Assembly: GCF_000425225.1 (NCBI RefSeq)
Contig: NZ_KE384330.1
Span: 1-64,000 of the forward strand
Reading direction: 5' to 3'
Source of the DNA: Pontibacillus marinus BH030004 = DSM 16465
GTDB lineage: Bacteria; Bacillota; Bacilli; Bacillales; BH030062
Length of the DNA stretch: 64,000 bases
Position 1 is the first letter of the stretch, and each line of letters begins with the position of its first letter. The notes under the pieces are model-generated. The model was given only the letters and a program-made list of their open reading frames with translations. It had not been told where the DNA came from and searched no databases. Made by a program: the position numbers and the translations under genes. This document shows, one piece after another, positions 35,723 to 45,500 of the stretch.

Positions 35723-35925
35723 TCCCGTGTTTAATATAAAAAATTAAAGGGCATCTAACCCCTCCTCACATCCCACCACCGACGACAGGCGTCTAAGGTG
35801 TCCAGCTTTAGCTGCACCCACAGCGGGATCGAGTGCCCCCATTGATAGAGGTTAGGAGACATTACCTGATGATTGTTCTACTCTTCTTAAAACTGATGTT
35901 TACATATATGTTTTATTGGGTATTG
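35723..35925. other. Intergenic region between cpsB and galU
   Basis: About 200 bases, more GC-rich than its neighbours at 35775-35845 (CACCGACGACAGGCGTC and ACAGCGGGATCGAGTGCC). No gene, repeat family or known leader was recognised. Confidence 0.35.
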
Positions 35926-36693
35926 TTAAAACAAACCGAGAAACTTACGCCTTTTAACCCGAACTGGAATGTCTTTAGCTACGGTTTGCCCTTCTTTTAA
36001 GTATTCAGTGTTTTCCATAAAGAAGTAAGTCCAATCGATTCCATACTCTTCTTCGATAACATCGTAAGCCTCTCTCAAATGGAAGCCACGATTTGTCGTG
36101 TTATGAGCATCAGAAGCAATGAAGTGAGTTAAATTTGATTCGATGAGTTGACTTGTGAACTTTTGGATTTTCTTACCGAACTTGCCACAAACACTTGCGG
36201 CCGTTACTTGTGTTAAAGCTCCATCTTTGACGAACTTATACAACTGATCAGGATTTTGCATCAGTTCCCGATTTCGTTCAGGATGAACAATGATCGCCTG
36301 ATAGCCCGACACTTGGATATCAAATAGAAGCTGACTTGTATAACGTGGGACATGGTCATGTGGAAGCTCCACGAAAATGTATCCACTTGTTTCATTAAGC
36401 GGTAGTAGTTGTCCTTGTTCTAGTTGCTCAATCATATCTCCATTGATTCGTGTTTCTTGACCTGGAAGGATTGTTACTGGAATTTCTGAGGCTTGTAATA
36501 AATCATTTAAATACCGTACGCCGTCACGTATCTCTTTACTTGTATTGATATATGTGCCGTTTTGATGATGAGGGGTTGCAATAATTGTTTCGATTCCTTC
36601 ATCTGCCGCAGCTTTCGCCATGTTTAAGCTATCTTCGGCGTTTTGCGCACCATCATCTACCCCGGGCAAAATATGACAATGTATATCGATCAT
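35926..36693 (-). CDS. Tyrosine-protein phosphatase CpsB/YwqE (PHP family)
   Basis: 255 residues of the PHP metal-dependent family, with metal ligands in HCHILPGVDDG (5-14), ATPHHQNG (about 40-47), PGQETRI, VHPERN and ASDAHN. It removes phosphate from tyrosines of the CpsD kinase, resetting the capsule machinery. It is the partner of the kinase upstream; a hairpin with a poor T-run (36888-36917) lies between them. Confidence 0.93.
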   Translation of the reverse strand: MIDIHCHILPGVDDGAQNAEDSLNMAKAAADEGIETIIATPHHQNGTYINTSKEIRDGVRYLNDLLQASEIPVTILPGQETRINGDMIEQLEQGQLLPLNETSGYIFVELPHDHVPRYTSQLLFDIQVSGYQAIIVHPERNRELMQNPDQLYKFVKDGALTQVTAASVCGKFGKKIQKFTSQLIESNLTHFIASDAHNTTNRGFHLREAYDVIEEEYGIDWTYFFMENTEYLKEGQTVAKDIPVRVKRRKFLGLF

Positions 36694-36887
36694 TCCACCA
36701 CACCCTGATCTTTTTTTCCTAGGTATTATTCCCTCTTAATATGTATTACGTTCCCTTAATTTTGACTACATTCTATATTCTACCAATGTTAAAGGTCATT
36801 TTGAAGGGGTTATTCCCGTCGAATTCTGTCGAAAGTACTAAAAAACGCATCAATAGTATAAAAGACCTATACTTTAAACTAGAATAG

Positions 36888-36917
36888 AGGGACTGCATCG
36901 TATGTTGTGCAGTCCCT
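36888..36917 (-). terminator. Hairpin after the CpsD kinase gene
   Basis: AGGGACTGCA...TGCAGTCCCT forms a ten-base perfect stem, eight bases after the kinase stop, followed by CTATTCTAGTTT. It is probably a partial terminator that lowers expression of the distal genes. Confidence 0.6.
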
Positions 36918-36924
36918 TCACTCG

Positions 36925-37626
36925 TTAACTCGAGTTTCCATAATAATAGTAATAATTACTATTTTTTATTTCCTTACCGTTTAACACCACACCCAGAAGT
37001 TTCGCCTGAGCTTTTTCAAGTAATTCCTTCGCTTTTTCTGCCGCTTCATTTTCCGTTTGCTTACTACGTACAACGAGCAAGACACCATCACATGCATTTG
37101 CTAGAATTTGAGAATCCGTTACCGCTAAAACAGGTGGCGTATCAAAAATAACAAGATCATAGGATTGCTGCGCTTCTTGAATTAATGTACTCATTGCTTG
37201 GGATCCTAATATCTCTGCTGGGTTTGGTGGTATTGGGCCACTTGGCAAAATGTCTAGATTCTCAATATGGCTCTCTGAGACGGTTTCACTCAAGCTTCCT
37301 TGTCCGACTAAGTATGTACTTAAGCCTTTCATGTTATCGACTCGAAATGTGTAATGAACAGTAGGTTTTCGAAGGTCAGCATCGATCAGCAACACTCTTT
37401 TTCCTTGTTGCGCAAAGACCGTTGCTACATTGGATGCCGTCATGGACTTCCCTTCCGAAGGACCTGCTGATGTAACAAGCATCGTACGTAACTCACTATC
37501 AACTGAGGCAAACTGTAAATTCGTACGAATGGTTCGATACTGCTCCGAAATAGGTGATTTTGGATTGGTATTCGTAATAAGGGTACGAGCCTTATTTAAT
37601 AATGATTTTTTCTTGCTACGCGCCAA
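36925..37626 (-). CDS. Capsular tyrosine-protein kinase CpsD/YwqD
   Basis: BY-kinase. I place the start at TTG 37626 behind AGGGGGTGAG; this gives MARSKKKSLLNKARTL and an 11-base overlap with the preceding cpsC-type gene. 233 residues with Walker A SAGPSEGKS (53-61), Walker A' IDADLRKP (81-88), Walker B VIFDTPP (158-164) and the autophosphorylated C-terminal cluster of five tyrosines (SNYYYYYG, 223-230). It needs the Wzz-type membrane adaptor for activity and controls polymer length and export. Confidence 0.94.
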   Translation of the reverse strand: MARSKKKSLLNKARTLITNTNPKSPISEQYRTIRTNLQFASVDSELRTMLVTSAGPSEGKSMTASNVATVFAQQGKRVLLIDADLRKPTVHYTFRVDNMKGLSTYLVGQGSLSETVSESHIENLDILPSGPIPPNPAEILGSQAMSTLIQEAQQSYDLVIFDTPPVLAVTDSQILANACDGVLLVVRSKQTENEAAEKAKELLEKAQAKLLGVVLNGKEIKNSNYYYYYGNSS

Positions 37627-38371
37627 GAGACTCACCCCCTGATGTTTGTGTAGTTGTCTTCGATCGTGTAGTTCTATAATCCCCAAGGTCTTGCTCACTA
37701 ATTTCAGAGATAACCCCTAGGACAGGAACGCCTAGTATTTGTTCAACATCAGATTCATTTTTGATTGTGTTATCCATATATTCTAGTAAAAATGCTAGTC
37801 CAACCCCTGCCATAGCACCTACTACAAAAGCAATTGCTATATTTAATATAGGCTGAGGCTTTACAGGTTGTGGATTCGTTCCCACAACAGCTTGAGATAG
37901 AATATGTACATTATTTACATTCATAAGTGTCGGAATCTTATTTTGAAAGATTTCTACCGTGGTATTGGCTATTTCTGCTGCCTGATTTGGATCCGGATCT
38001 GTAGCTGTTACCATTACAACCTGTGAATTTTGTTCACTTGATACTCTCAGTTTATTTTTAAGTTGCCCATTTGAAAGATCAAGTTCCATTTCTTCAATTA
38101 CGTCATCTAAAATAGCCGGGCTTTTAATAATAACGTTATACGTGTTGATTAGTTCAACATTGGTCCGAATATCATTTACGTTATAGTTCATGGATTGCTC
38201 TTGTTCCTTTTGATTCACAAGAAACTGAGAACTAGATTCATAAATCGGTGTTAAATAGAAATAACTAATCAATCCACTCGTAACTGTTGCAACAACAATT
38301 AATGAAATAATTAATAGAATTCGCTTTTTCAAAACTTCAAAGATCTCTTTTAGTGAGATGGTTTCTTCCAT
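37616..38371 (-). CDS. Chain-length regulator / kinase adaptor (Wzz family, CpsC/YwqC)
   Basis: 251 residues. Two membrane helices (about 17-39 and 177-198) flank an extracytoplasmic region with the PNPQP-type proline motif just before the second helix (TNPQPVKPQP, about 167-176). The cytosolic tail after TM2 contains YMDNTIKNESDVEQILGVPVLG, the segment that activates the kinase. It is the first gene of the leftward polysaccharide locus. GGAGGTCTAG precedes the ATG. Confidence 0.93.
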   Translation of the reverse strand: MEETISLKEIFEVLKKRILLIISLIVVATVTSGLISYFYLTPIYESSSQFLVNQKEQEQSMNYNVNDIRTNVELINTYNVIIKSPAILDDVIEEMELDLSNGQLKNKLRVSSEQNSQVVMVTATDPDPNQAAEIANTTVEIFQNKIPTLMNVNNVHILSQAVVGTNPQPVKPQPILNIAIAFVVGAMAGVGLAFLLEYMDNTIKNESDVEQILGVPVLGVISEISEQDLGDYRTTRSKTTTQTSGGESLGA

Positions 38372-38559
38372 GTGTGCTAGACCTCCAAATTATGTATCTA
38401 TTCGATGCTAATAGTCATATTATAGCACATTTTACCAAGGACTTAAGTAGTTATTTTGTGATAAAAATTAGATATTTTATTAGCAAATTTAACAATAATT
38501 ACGTTTATTTACATCGGTATAAATTAGAAAAAGTTAAAGCATTGTTACGCAAAAATGAT
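38372..38559. other. Promoter region of the polysaccharide locus
   Basis: About 190 bases between the first cps gene and the terminator of the gene to its right. It is AT-rich and should contain the main promoter; the minus strand has several TATAAT-like stretches and I cannot select one. No other gene is supported. Confidence 0.35.
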
Positions 38560-38589
38560 AAAAAAGCTACTCAATTGAGTAGCTTTTTT
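38560..38589 (-). terminator. Terminator of the 1248-residue protein gene
   Basis: Perfect palindrome AAAAAAGCTACTC-AATT-GAGTAGCTTTTTT, able to act on both strands. It isolates the surface-protein gene from the polysaccharide operon. Confidence 0.9.
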
Positions 38590-38624
38590 ATCTAATTCAT
38601 ACGTTTTTAACACGATCACCTTTA

Positions 38625-41600
38625 TTATTTTACTTCAAATATCATATGAACTGGTTCGATCATCTGTTTATGAACGAGTGATTTAACATCATTTGTGATG
38701 ACTAGCTGATACGTTTCACCAGAATGATAGTCTTTTAGTGGTTCAACTTTTATCATATTACCATCGACCAGGCTAACATTTGTTGGTACCTTCTCACCTG
38801 TTGAATCCATTACATAAACATAATCTGCCGTAACCGTAGCTGGATGTAATTTCGTATTAAAGTTCACTTCCCAAACTTTATCTTCTTCTACATCAAAACG
38901 CGTATTCCACTTAAAGAATTCACGCTCTTGGTCAAGCTCCACAACAGTAAAGGTACTGAATTTCTCAGTATGAACCGTTACACCTGTTGCTTCACCTTCT
39001 TCGTTATAGCTGATTTTCCCTGACACAAGTTCTCGATCTCCATCGGAGTGAACAATATAGACACCTAGATTTTTTTGATCTGAGGTAATATCTAAATCAC
39101 CCAACGGGATCGTCACTTCTGTCTGGCCTTTATAATCCGCTTCAACACGAATCGTTTCTCCGCGTTGTTTTACATTTACTTTTTGGTCGGATTCTAAATC
39201 TTGTTCAATTGAAGCTGCTTCTGAAGAGGATACTTCAGAAAGGTTAATGGATATGTCTTCCCCAAATTGATTTAATGTCTTTTCGGACAGCTTGATGCTT
39301 CCTTTTTTAGATTGTAGCTGAAGTCCCATCTTTCCATTTGATAGTTTCTCAACTGTATCCTTATTTAAGGAGATAGCAAGTTCATCCGCTTCATTAGATG
39401 TGAAATCTAGCTTCAGTTCTTTCTGTTTATTATTCATCGCCTCTTCAATCATATCACTAGCATTGTCATCGATTGTGATAGTGTTACGAACTTTACCATT
39501 TGGTAGTTTTTCTTCTTTTACATCAAATTCAACGCTATTGCTATCACTAGTTTCGTCTTCTTCATCACTTCCGCTAGTTGGTGCTGGGGATGGTGATGGT
39601 GAAGGACTAGGCGATCCGCTACCAGCATTATTTGTTTCTTCTTCTACATTGTTTACGGTCACATTCACACTTGTTGTTTGGCCATCAAAAGATGCTTCGA
39701 TTGTGGCTGTTCCGTCTTTCAAAATGGTTACTTGACCATTTTGATTGATGGACACGACATCTGAGCCGCTCGTGATGTTCCATGTGACTTTATTTGTTAG
39801 TAAGTCATGTTGATTTACGTCTACCTTAAGTACACCATAAGCTTGCAAGGTAAAACTTAGGTCATCTTCATTCACGATAACATTGCTCGTTTCAGCACTG
39901 TCTTTTTTCACGTAAAGTGATTGATATTTGTTGGTAATGTCAATGGTTCCAACAGGTAACGTTAATCCACTATGCGTTCCACTCTTCCATTCAGCAGAGA
40001 TGTTGTATGTGCCTTTTGACCAACCTGATGGGAGAGAGAATTTAAATTTATTATTGTCTGATGTTGATTGTGCACTTAGGGTATGTTGTTCTGGTCCACT
40101 TATAGACAACTCTGGTAGATTCCCTGATAGTGCAAAGTTAATCGATTGTCCTGTAACGATGATATCCTGTGTCGCATAATCAAATTCAAATGCACTTTTT
40201 GAAACATCATTAATAGTGCGTTCAGGTTTAACTAAGAAAGATGTTTCATATTGATCTCCACTGCTTTCCTCAATCCGGATGGTATGAGAACCTTCAGATA
40301 ATGAATCAGATAATGTTAGAGCGAGTTCTGTATCTGTACTTACATTGTATTGAGCGCTATCTACAGTAGTACCATCAATTAAGAGATCTTGAATATTCGT
40401 AAACGAGGTTGAATCTCCTGTTAGTGTGATAGATGGTGAACCGGCTAACTCGTCTTGATAGATTTCTGTACGGGACAGTTTGTTAATCCCTTTGTTATCA
40501 ACGGTTAGAGCTTGTTGCTTTTCAATTGATTGTTGGAACCCTGACTCATTCACATTCACTTTAACATTGTAAAGTCCTGGGTTTGAGATAGAGCTTGGAA
40601 CAAGATCAAACGTTAAGGTATTGTCATCTGAAGCTGTAACGTTACTAATATTACCTGCCTGATTTCCTGATCCATCTGTTATGAGCACGTTTAAATTTTG
40701 CGTGTAAGTGAAGTTCGTGTTCATACCAGTCACTGTCAATGTTACGTTTTGATCAGAAGTATTCACGACAGTACTTGGGCTCACACTGCCAAATGATGGA
40801 CTTAATACACTTACATCATGTGTTAACTGATCTGTTGTCGTATTCGAATCTCCATCCATATCAATCTCGATTGTATGTGTTCCACTTGGTAATCCAGATT
40901 TCAGTGTGAATTCAAGAGACGTTTTATCTTGCACTTTAACTGATTCCGTCTGGCTAGTTTGTCCTTGAACTGATACCGTCGTTGCATCATTAAAATCTGT
41001 ATGACCTCCTGTTACTTGAACAGTATGATCTACATATCCTTCTGGCAAATCTCCGTTCATGTTTAGACCCGTATTTAAAACAAATTCAGAGATAGAAGGT
41101 TCAACTATTGTAAATGATTTTTGTATTTCTTTTGTTCCACTATATACCGAGAACTTATAAGTCCCTGGTGTAATATCTCGAGATAGTGTGAAGGTAATCT
41201 CTTGGCCTGTTAATGACTTGTTTGAGATTTTTCCTGTAACCTCATTGTCTGATGAATCCAACACTTTTAAACGATCCAAAGTACTCTGGTCAAAATTTGT
41301 CGTTGTGTTTCCGACAATTCTTAGATTGATAGAGCCGTTGGATTGACCGATTTTTGTTACTTGAACATCTTCCTGAGCTTTTTTCAAATCTGCTTGTGCT
41401 TGTTTGACTTGAAAACTTGTTGACGCTTCTTCAACGCCTGTTTTTACTAGGAGATCATACGTTCCTGCAGTAAGACCACTATTTACATTTACTTTTAATT
41501 TGTTCGTATCTACAATTGTAGGGCTACCATTTATGACTGATTGAACTTCCCCATTTTGAAGAACTGAAACAGTGGTCGTATTGTTAAAGCCTGTATTCTG

Positions 41601-42371
41601 TCCTGTTACGACAAGTTCTTTCTGGCTATACCCTTCATTTAATGAAAAGTTTGTTGGAAGACTAATAGAAGGAGTGCCACGAACGACAATGGCATTATTC
41701 TTTACTATTGTCTTATCCCCTGTTACCACTTCAACATCATACGTACCACTCTCTAGCCCTGTACTAAGGGAGAATGTTAGATCTTTTGTGTACGGATCGA
41801 TTGTCGAGATGTTCGTAATGTTCGGTGTGTCAACAACCGTATTATTTGCATCTAAGATATTTACTTTTGTTTGTTCAATTGTGAGATTTGCATATTTTGC
41901 TGTTAGTGTGATGCTAGGCTTAGAATCATACTTGTTCGGCAAGCTTTGTAAAGGTACTGAACTCGTAATAATTCCGCTTCGAATCTCAATATCCCCAACA
42001 TCATAATAACTATAACCATCTCCATCTACGGATTGACCATTTGGATCTCCAATTCGAATAGCATATGTACCTTCTGATAGATTAGGTGGAATCGTCATGT
42101 TCACCTGTTCATCTGTTGAATCTAGTAAATTGACTTCAATCGCATTCGTCTCATTTGTCCCCTTTTTTATTAGAACTGGGTGACTTGATCCTGGTGTAAA
42201 TGTACCTGAGGCCGCTTGAACGGAAATCGTCTTTGAAACATCAGTAGGGTTCACATAAGAAGGCGTTACGGTAAAACTAATGTCTGCAGCTTGTACTTGT
42301 ACATTTGGGATAAAACTTAATAATAAGATCAGGATTGTACTTATATTTAAAAGCTTCTTTGTTCTTTTCAT
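38625..42371 (-). CDS. Secreted Ig-repeat surface protein, 1248 residues
   Basis: A signal peptide (1-28, cut near VQA-AD) is followed by about eight Ig/IPT-like repeats of 80-100 residues (for example GLESGTYDVEVVTGD, GLTAGTYDLLVKTG, DITPGTYKFSVYSG, GLPSGTHTIEIDMDG; each repeat ends in G-x-G/H-T-Y-type loops). A Big_2-like domain follows near 815-905 (VTWNITSGSDVVSINQNG), then a Ser/Pro-rich acidic linker (about 910-940). The C-terminal SbsA-like Ig domain (about 1150-1248) contains VWEVNFNTKLHPATV. There is no SLH domain, sorting motif or C-terminal helix. It is probably a stalk or matrix protein held non-covalently. It has its own terminator. Confidence 0.85.
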   Translation of the reverse strand: MKRTKKLLNISTILILLLSFIPNVQVQAADISFTVTPSYVNPTDVSKTISVQAASGTFTPGSSHPVLIKKGTNETNAIEVNLLDSTDEQVNMTIPPNLSEGTYAIRIGDPNGQSVDGDGYSYYDVGDIEIRSGIITSSVPLQSLPNKYDSKPSITLTAKYANLTIEQTKVNILDANNTVVDTPNITNISTIDPYTKDLTFSLSTGLESGTYDVEVVTGDKTIVKNNAIVVRGTPSISLPTNFSLNEGYSQKELVVTGQNTGFNNTTTVSVLQNGEVQSVINGSPTIVDTNKLKVNVNSGLTAGTYDLLVKTGVEEASTSFQVKQAQADLKKAQEDVQVTKIGQSNGSINLRIVGNTTTNFDQSTLDRLKVLDSSDNEVTGKISNKSLTGQEITFTLSRDITPGTYKFSVYSGTKEIQKSFTIVEPSISEFVLNTGLNMNGDLPEGYVDHTVQVTGGHTDFNDATTVSVQGQTSQTESVKVQDKTSLEFTLKSGLPSGTHTIEIDMDGDSNTTTDQLTHDVSVLSPSFGSVSPSTVVNTSDQNVTLTVTGMNTNFTYTQNLNVLITDGSGNQAGNISNVTASDDNTLTFDLVPSSISNPGLYNVKVNVNESGFQQSIEKQQALTVDNKGINKLSRTEIYQDELAGSPSITLTGDSTSFTNIQDLLIDGTTVDSAQYNVSTDTELALTLSDSLSEGSHTIRIEESSGDQYETSFLVKPERTINDVSKSAFEFDYATQDIIVTGQSINFALSGNLPELSISGPEQHTLSAQSTSDNNKFKFSLPSGWSKGTYNISAEWKSGTHSGLTLPVGTIDITNKYQSLYVKKDSAETSNVIVNEDDLSFTLQAYGVLKVDVNQHDLLTNKVTWNITSGSDVVSINQNGQVTILKDGTATIEASFDGQTTSVNVTVNNVEEETNNAGSGSPSPSPSPSPAPTSGSDEEDETSDSNSVEFDVKEEKLPNGKVRNTITIDDNASDMIEEAMNNKQKELKLDFTSNEADELAISLNKDTVEKLSNGKMGLQLQSKKGSIKLSEKTLNQFGEDISINLSEVSSSEAASIEQDLESDQKVNVKQRGETIRVEADYKGQTEVTIPLGDLDITSDQKNLGVYIVHSDGDRELVSGKISYNEEGEATGVTVHTEKFSTFTVVELDQEREFFKWNTRFDVEEDKVWEVNFNTKLHPATVTADYVYVMDSTGEKVPTNVSLVDGNMIKVEPLKDYHSGETYQLVITNDVKSLVHKQMIEPVHMIFEVK

Positions 42372-42485
42372 ATACTCACTCCCCTATTCGGGTTTATTAG
42401 AAAGCAGGAAATTTAAATGTAATCGTAAAATTTCGATGCTCTTCTTTTTTAATATCCTTTTAAACTTCTCCAGTGACGTTGAGGG

Positions 42486-42525
42486 TAAAAAAGGATGTCC
42501 CTGACATGTTCAGCATGTCAGGAAC
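42486..42525 (-). terminator. Terminator of the 3060-residue protein gene
   Basis: GTTCCTGACATG-CTGAA-CATGTCAGGGAC (42525-42497) is a near-perfect stem, followed by TCCTTTTTTACC on the minus strand. It lies 12 bases past the stop codon. Confidence 0.9.
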
Positions 42526-42536
42526 ATTGTAATGAA

Positions 42537-45500
42537 TTATTTATTTGGTTGAATATCTAATTGAATGGTTGCTTCATTTTCTTCTGTGATCGTGAAGGTT
42601 TGTTCAGTATTCACTGTTTTATATCCTCCACTCTGCTTCATCATACCTGTAATGGTGTACGTCATTCCTTTTCGTAATGGACGAGAGAACGTTCCATTCT
42701 GTTCAATATGAATGACTTTGGTTTTATCATTTTCATCCTTGACTTCAAGACTAAAGGCTGTAGTAACATCCTCGCCACCTAGTAGAACTTCTCCTGTCAC
42801 CATTTGGTTTTGAGATGCAGATCCACCTAGGTCAATGGTAAACTCGCCTGAACCTTGTAGATCAATCTGTTCCTCTATCGGTAAGTTACTTGAACCAATA
42901 AAGGACGCAATGTTATAGGTACCATCTTGAAGTGTGCCTTTAAAGGTGTAGGAATTGTCCGTTGCTGACTCGAACTTGAGTTCAACTCCGTAAGTCTCAC
43001 CATCAATGGAACGCGTAACCATAAGGTAAGGTTGCTCAGACTGGTATTTGCCTGGAACGTTTTTCAGTGTAACCGTTACATTATCAGCAGGCTTTTGAAC
43101 GGTGATTTGCTGCATCGTTCCATTTTGAATCGTGAATTCTTTATTCGGTAAATACCATGTATCTTCGCCTCCAACTGAGATGACTTTATAGCGCCCATCT
43201 TGAAGTACCATATCAAATTGACCTTCATTAATTTCTGTACTTTCTGTATGGTTCCAGAAAACATTAGTATTTGGATCTTTTTGTTCCTCACTGTCTGTAA
43301 TCTGTGAGCCATCTAGCTTCGTTTGAGTGCCTTGCTCATCAAAACGTGCTACTGTAACCCAGCCATTTTGAATAAGGTTTGTCCCAGTTGAGTCTTTGTA
43401 GACCGTTCCCTCTAATGTAGGTTCTAGAGGTGTTACTTGAAGCGTTGTTGTCTCACCTTGTAGTACCTCAAATGGGATGTTGGTTTTATACCATGTGTTT
43501 TGACTAGACACTTCAACAACTTTATATTTCCCAGTTGGCAATGTGATTTCAAAACTACCAGCGTCTGCTTTGTACTGAGTCCAACGTACCTGATCCCAGT
43601 CATGTGTTCCAGCATCAGCGGGTTTGATGGCAATCCAAGCATTTGTTGTTAATGGATTATCCTGTTTGTCTTCCACTGTACCCGTTACGTTTGGTGCTGG
43701 TGGGTAAATGGAGATGCTTCCGTCTTGTTGAGTCATTCCATTTCCAGTACTTTCGATTGTCCCGTTTGTTACTGTGAACGGAATTTGGACTTGCTTCCAA
43801 GTATTTTGATTACCAAAGGAAACGATTGTCCAGCTTCCATCTTTTAACTTCGTAGAGAACTCACCATGTTTATTCGTATTAATCGAGAATGTGCTTCCCC
43901 AATCTTGATCACTCGAATCTGCTGGCCTTACATTGATCCAACCCCATTCTAGCGCTGTAGATTGATCACTATCTAAATAGGCCGTTCCCTCAAAGTTTGG
44001 TTCTTCTTCTGTAACCTGTAAGCGATCAGAGCCAACCAGTTGACCGTCACTTACTTCAAATTGCGTATTCGTACGAATCCAATCGTTATGTGCACCTGCT
44101 TCTGTCACCATATAATGGCCATCCTTAAGCATTGCTGCAAATTCGGTTGATGAAGATGCAGTATTTCCCCAATATGGTTCGCCAGATTCAAATTGCTCAC
44201 ATGTCTGGTCTGTGCATTCACGAATGGTAAACCATTTCGTAGAGTTTGTACCAGCGTCCATCTGAATATCGCCATAGATGTTTGGTTCAAGACTGATGTT
44301 GGTTCGTTGCTCTCCACTTCGACTCGTTACTTGCTGACCAGAGACTGTGAACTCTTTACGTACTGGTACGAATTTCCCTTCAACCCATTGACTTCCTTGC
44401 CATTGTCCTTGGGTATGATAGCCTTCAATTCGGTAGTTTCCATCATCAAGGTTTAGCATGAATGTGCCATTCTGGTTGGTATTCACACCTACATGGTAAT
44501 TTTGGATGTCATAATCTTTCGTCCATTCGTCCGTCAGCTTAACTACTTGAACGTGTGCGTTCTTCATGGCAGTTCCATTTTCTTGAACGGACCCTGTCAC
44601 ATTTGGAGTATAATCCATAGTGACTTGATATTTCGTTTGGAACTCCCCTTCATTCATCACAACGTTATCTGAAGATCCATCACGATTAATTGTGAATGTT
44701 TGATTTACATCAACAAATGATCCATTCACATCCAACCCTCGTAGCTTATAGGTTCCTTCTTCAAGGAATGCATAGAAGTTTGCTTTCGTTGGATCTTGAG
44801 CGTCTAGCTTCATATCGGTCCAAACTTCGTATTGCCATGGATTGTCTTTATATTGTTGATAAGCGGCTTCATCATTAAAGTCTTCTTGCGTATAAACCGG
44901 ACGTATTAGTGCTCCCATACGTTCTTGGTTCTCTGCTGCAAGTTCTCCTAGAGAAATAACACCTTTTACATTTGGCTGTAGTTTTAAGCCTTTTGTATTT
45001 TGGCCGATTGTTATTTCTTTGTTCATTTCAAGACGATTATGTTGTTCCTGTTCATTCGTACGGTAATACATATCACGGATGATATAGGTACTGCCTTCTT
45101 GAAGGTTTTGTCCAAAGACTCCTCCGTCATGGAGACGTACGGATGTTCCTTCACGATTTTCTTGGTTGTCTGTAACTTTTTCTAGCCACATATCTCCATC
45201 AATAATGGATTGGGCATTCTCATACGTATATGCTTCACCGCTAAATGTGAATGTGGATTGCGGTGTAAACTCATAAGCCTCTGTTGTGCTTAACGGAATC
45301 GTGATACCAGAATCAAAACGATAGTATTCTTGGTCCGTTGCAATGGCAATCACTTCATATTCTTTTGTACTATCTAGATTTGCTTCAAAATAGCCATCTG
45401 CATTTACTTGGATATTCTCTTCATAAAGCCATGGATATTGTTGATAGTTTGCTTCTTTCACACCTTTTTCCTTCAAGATCATTTCAACGTACTGACCTGT

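Noticed and set aside
39560-39620. Tandem hexamer-like repeats (Ser-Pro coding) as a possible microsatellite
   Set aside because: It encodes a five-copy SP linker typical of wall proteins; the tract is short and codons vary.
39400-42006. Several long plus-strand frames opposite the 1248-residue gene
   Set aside because: They are Ser/Val/Leu-rich antisense shadows of Thr/Asp-rich coding sequence, with no starts supported by ribosome sites.
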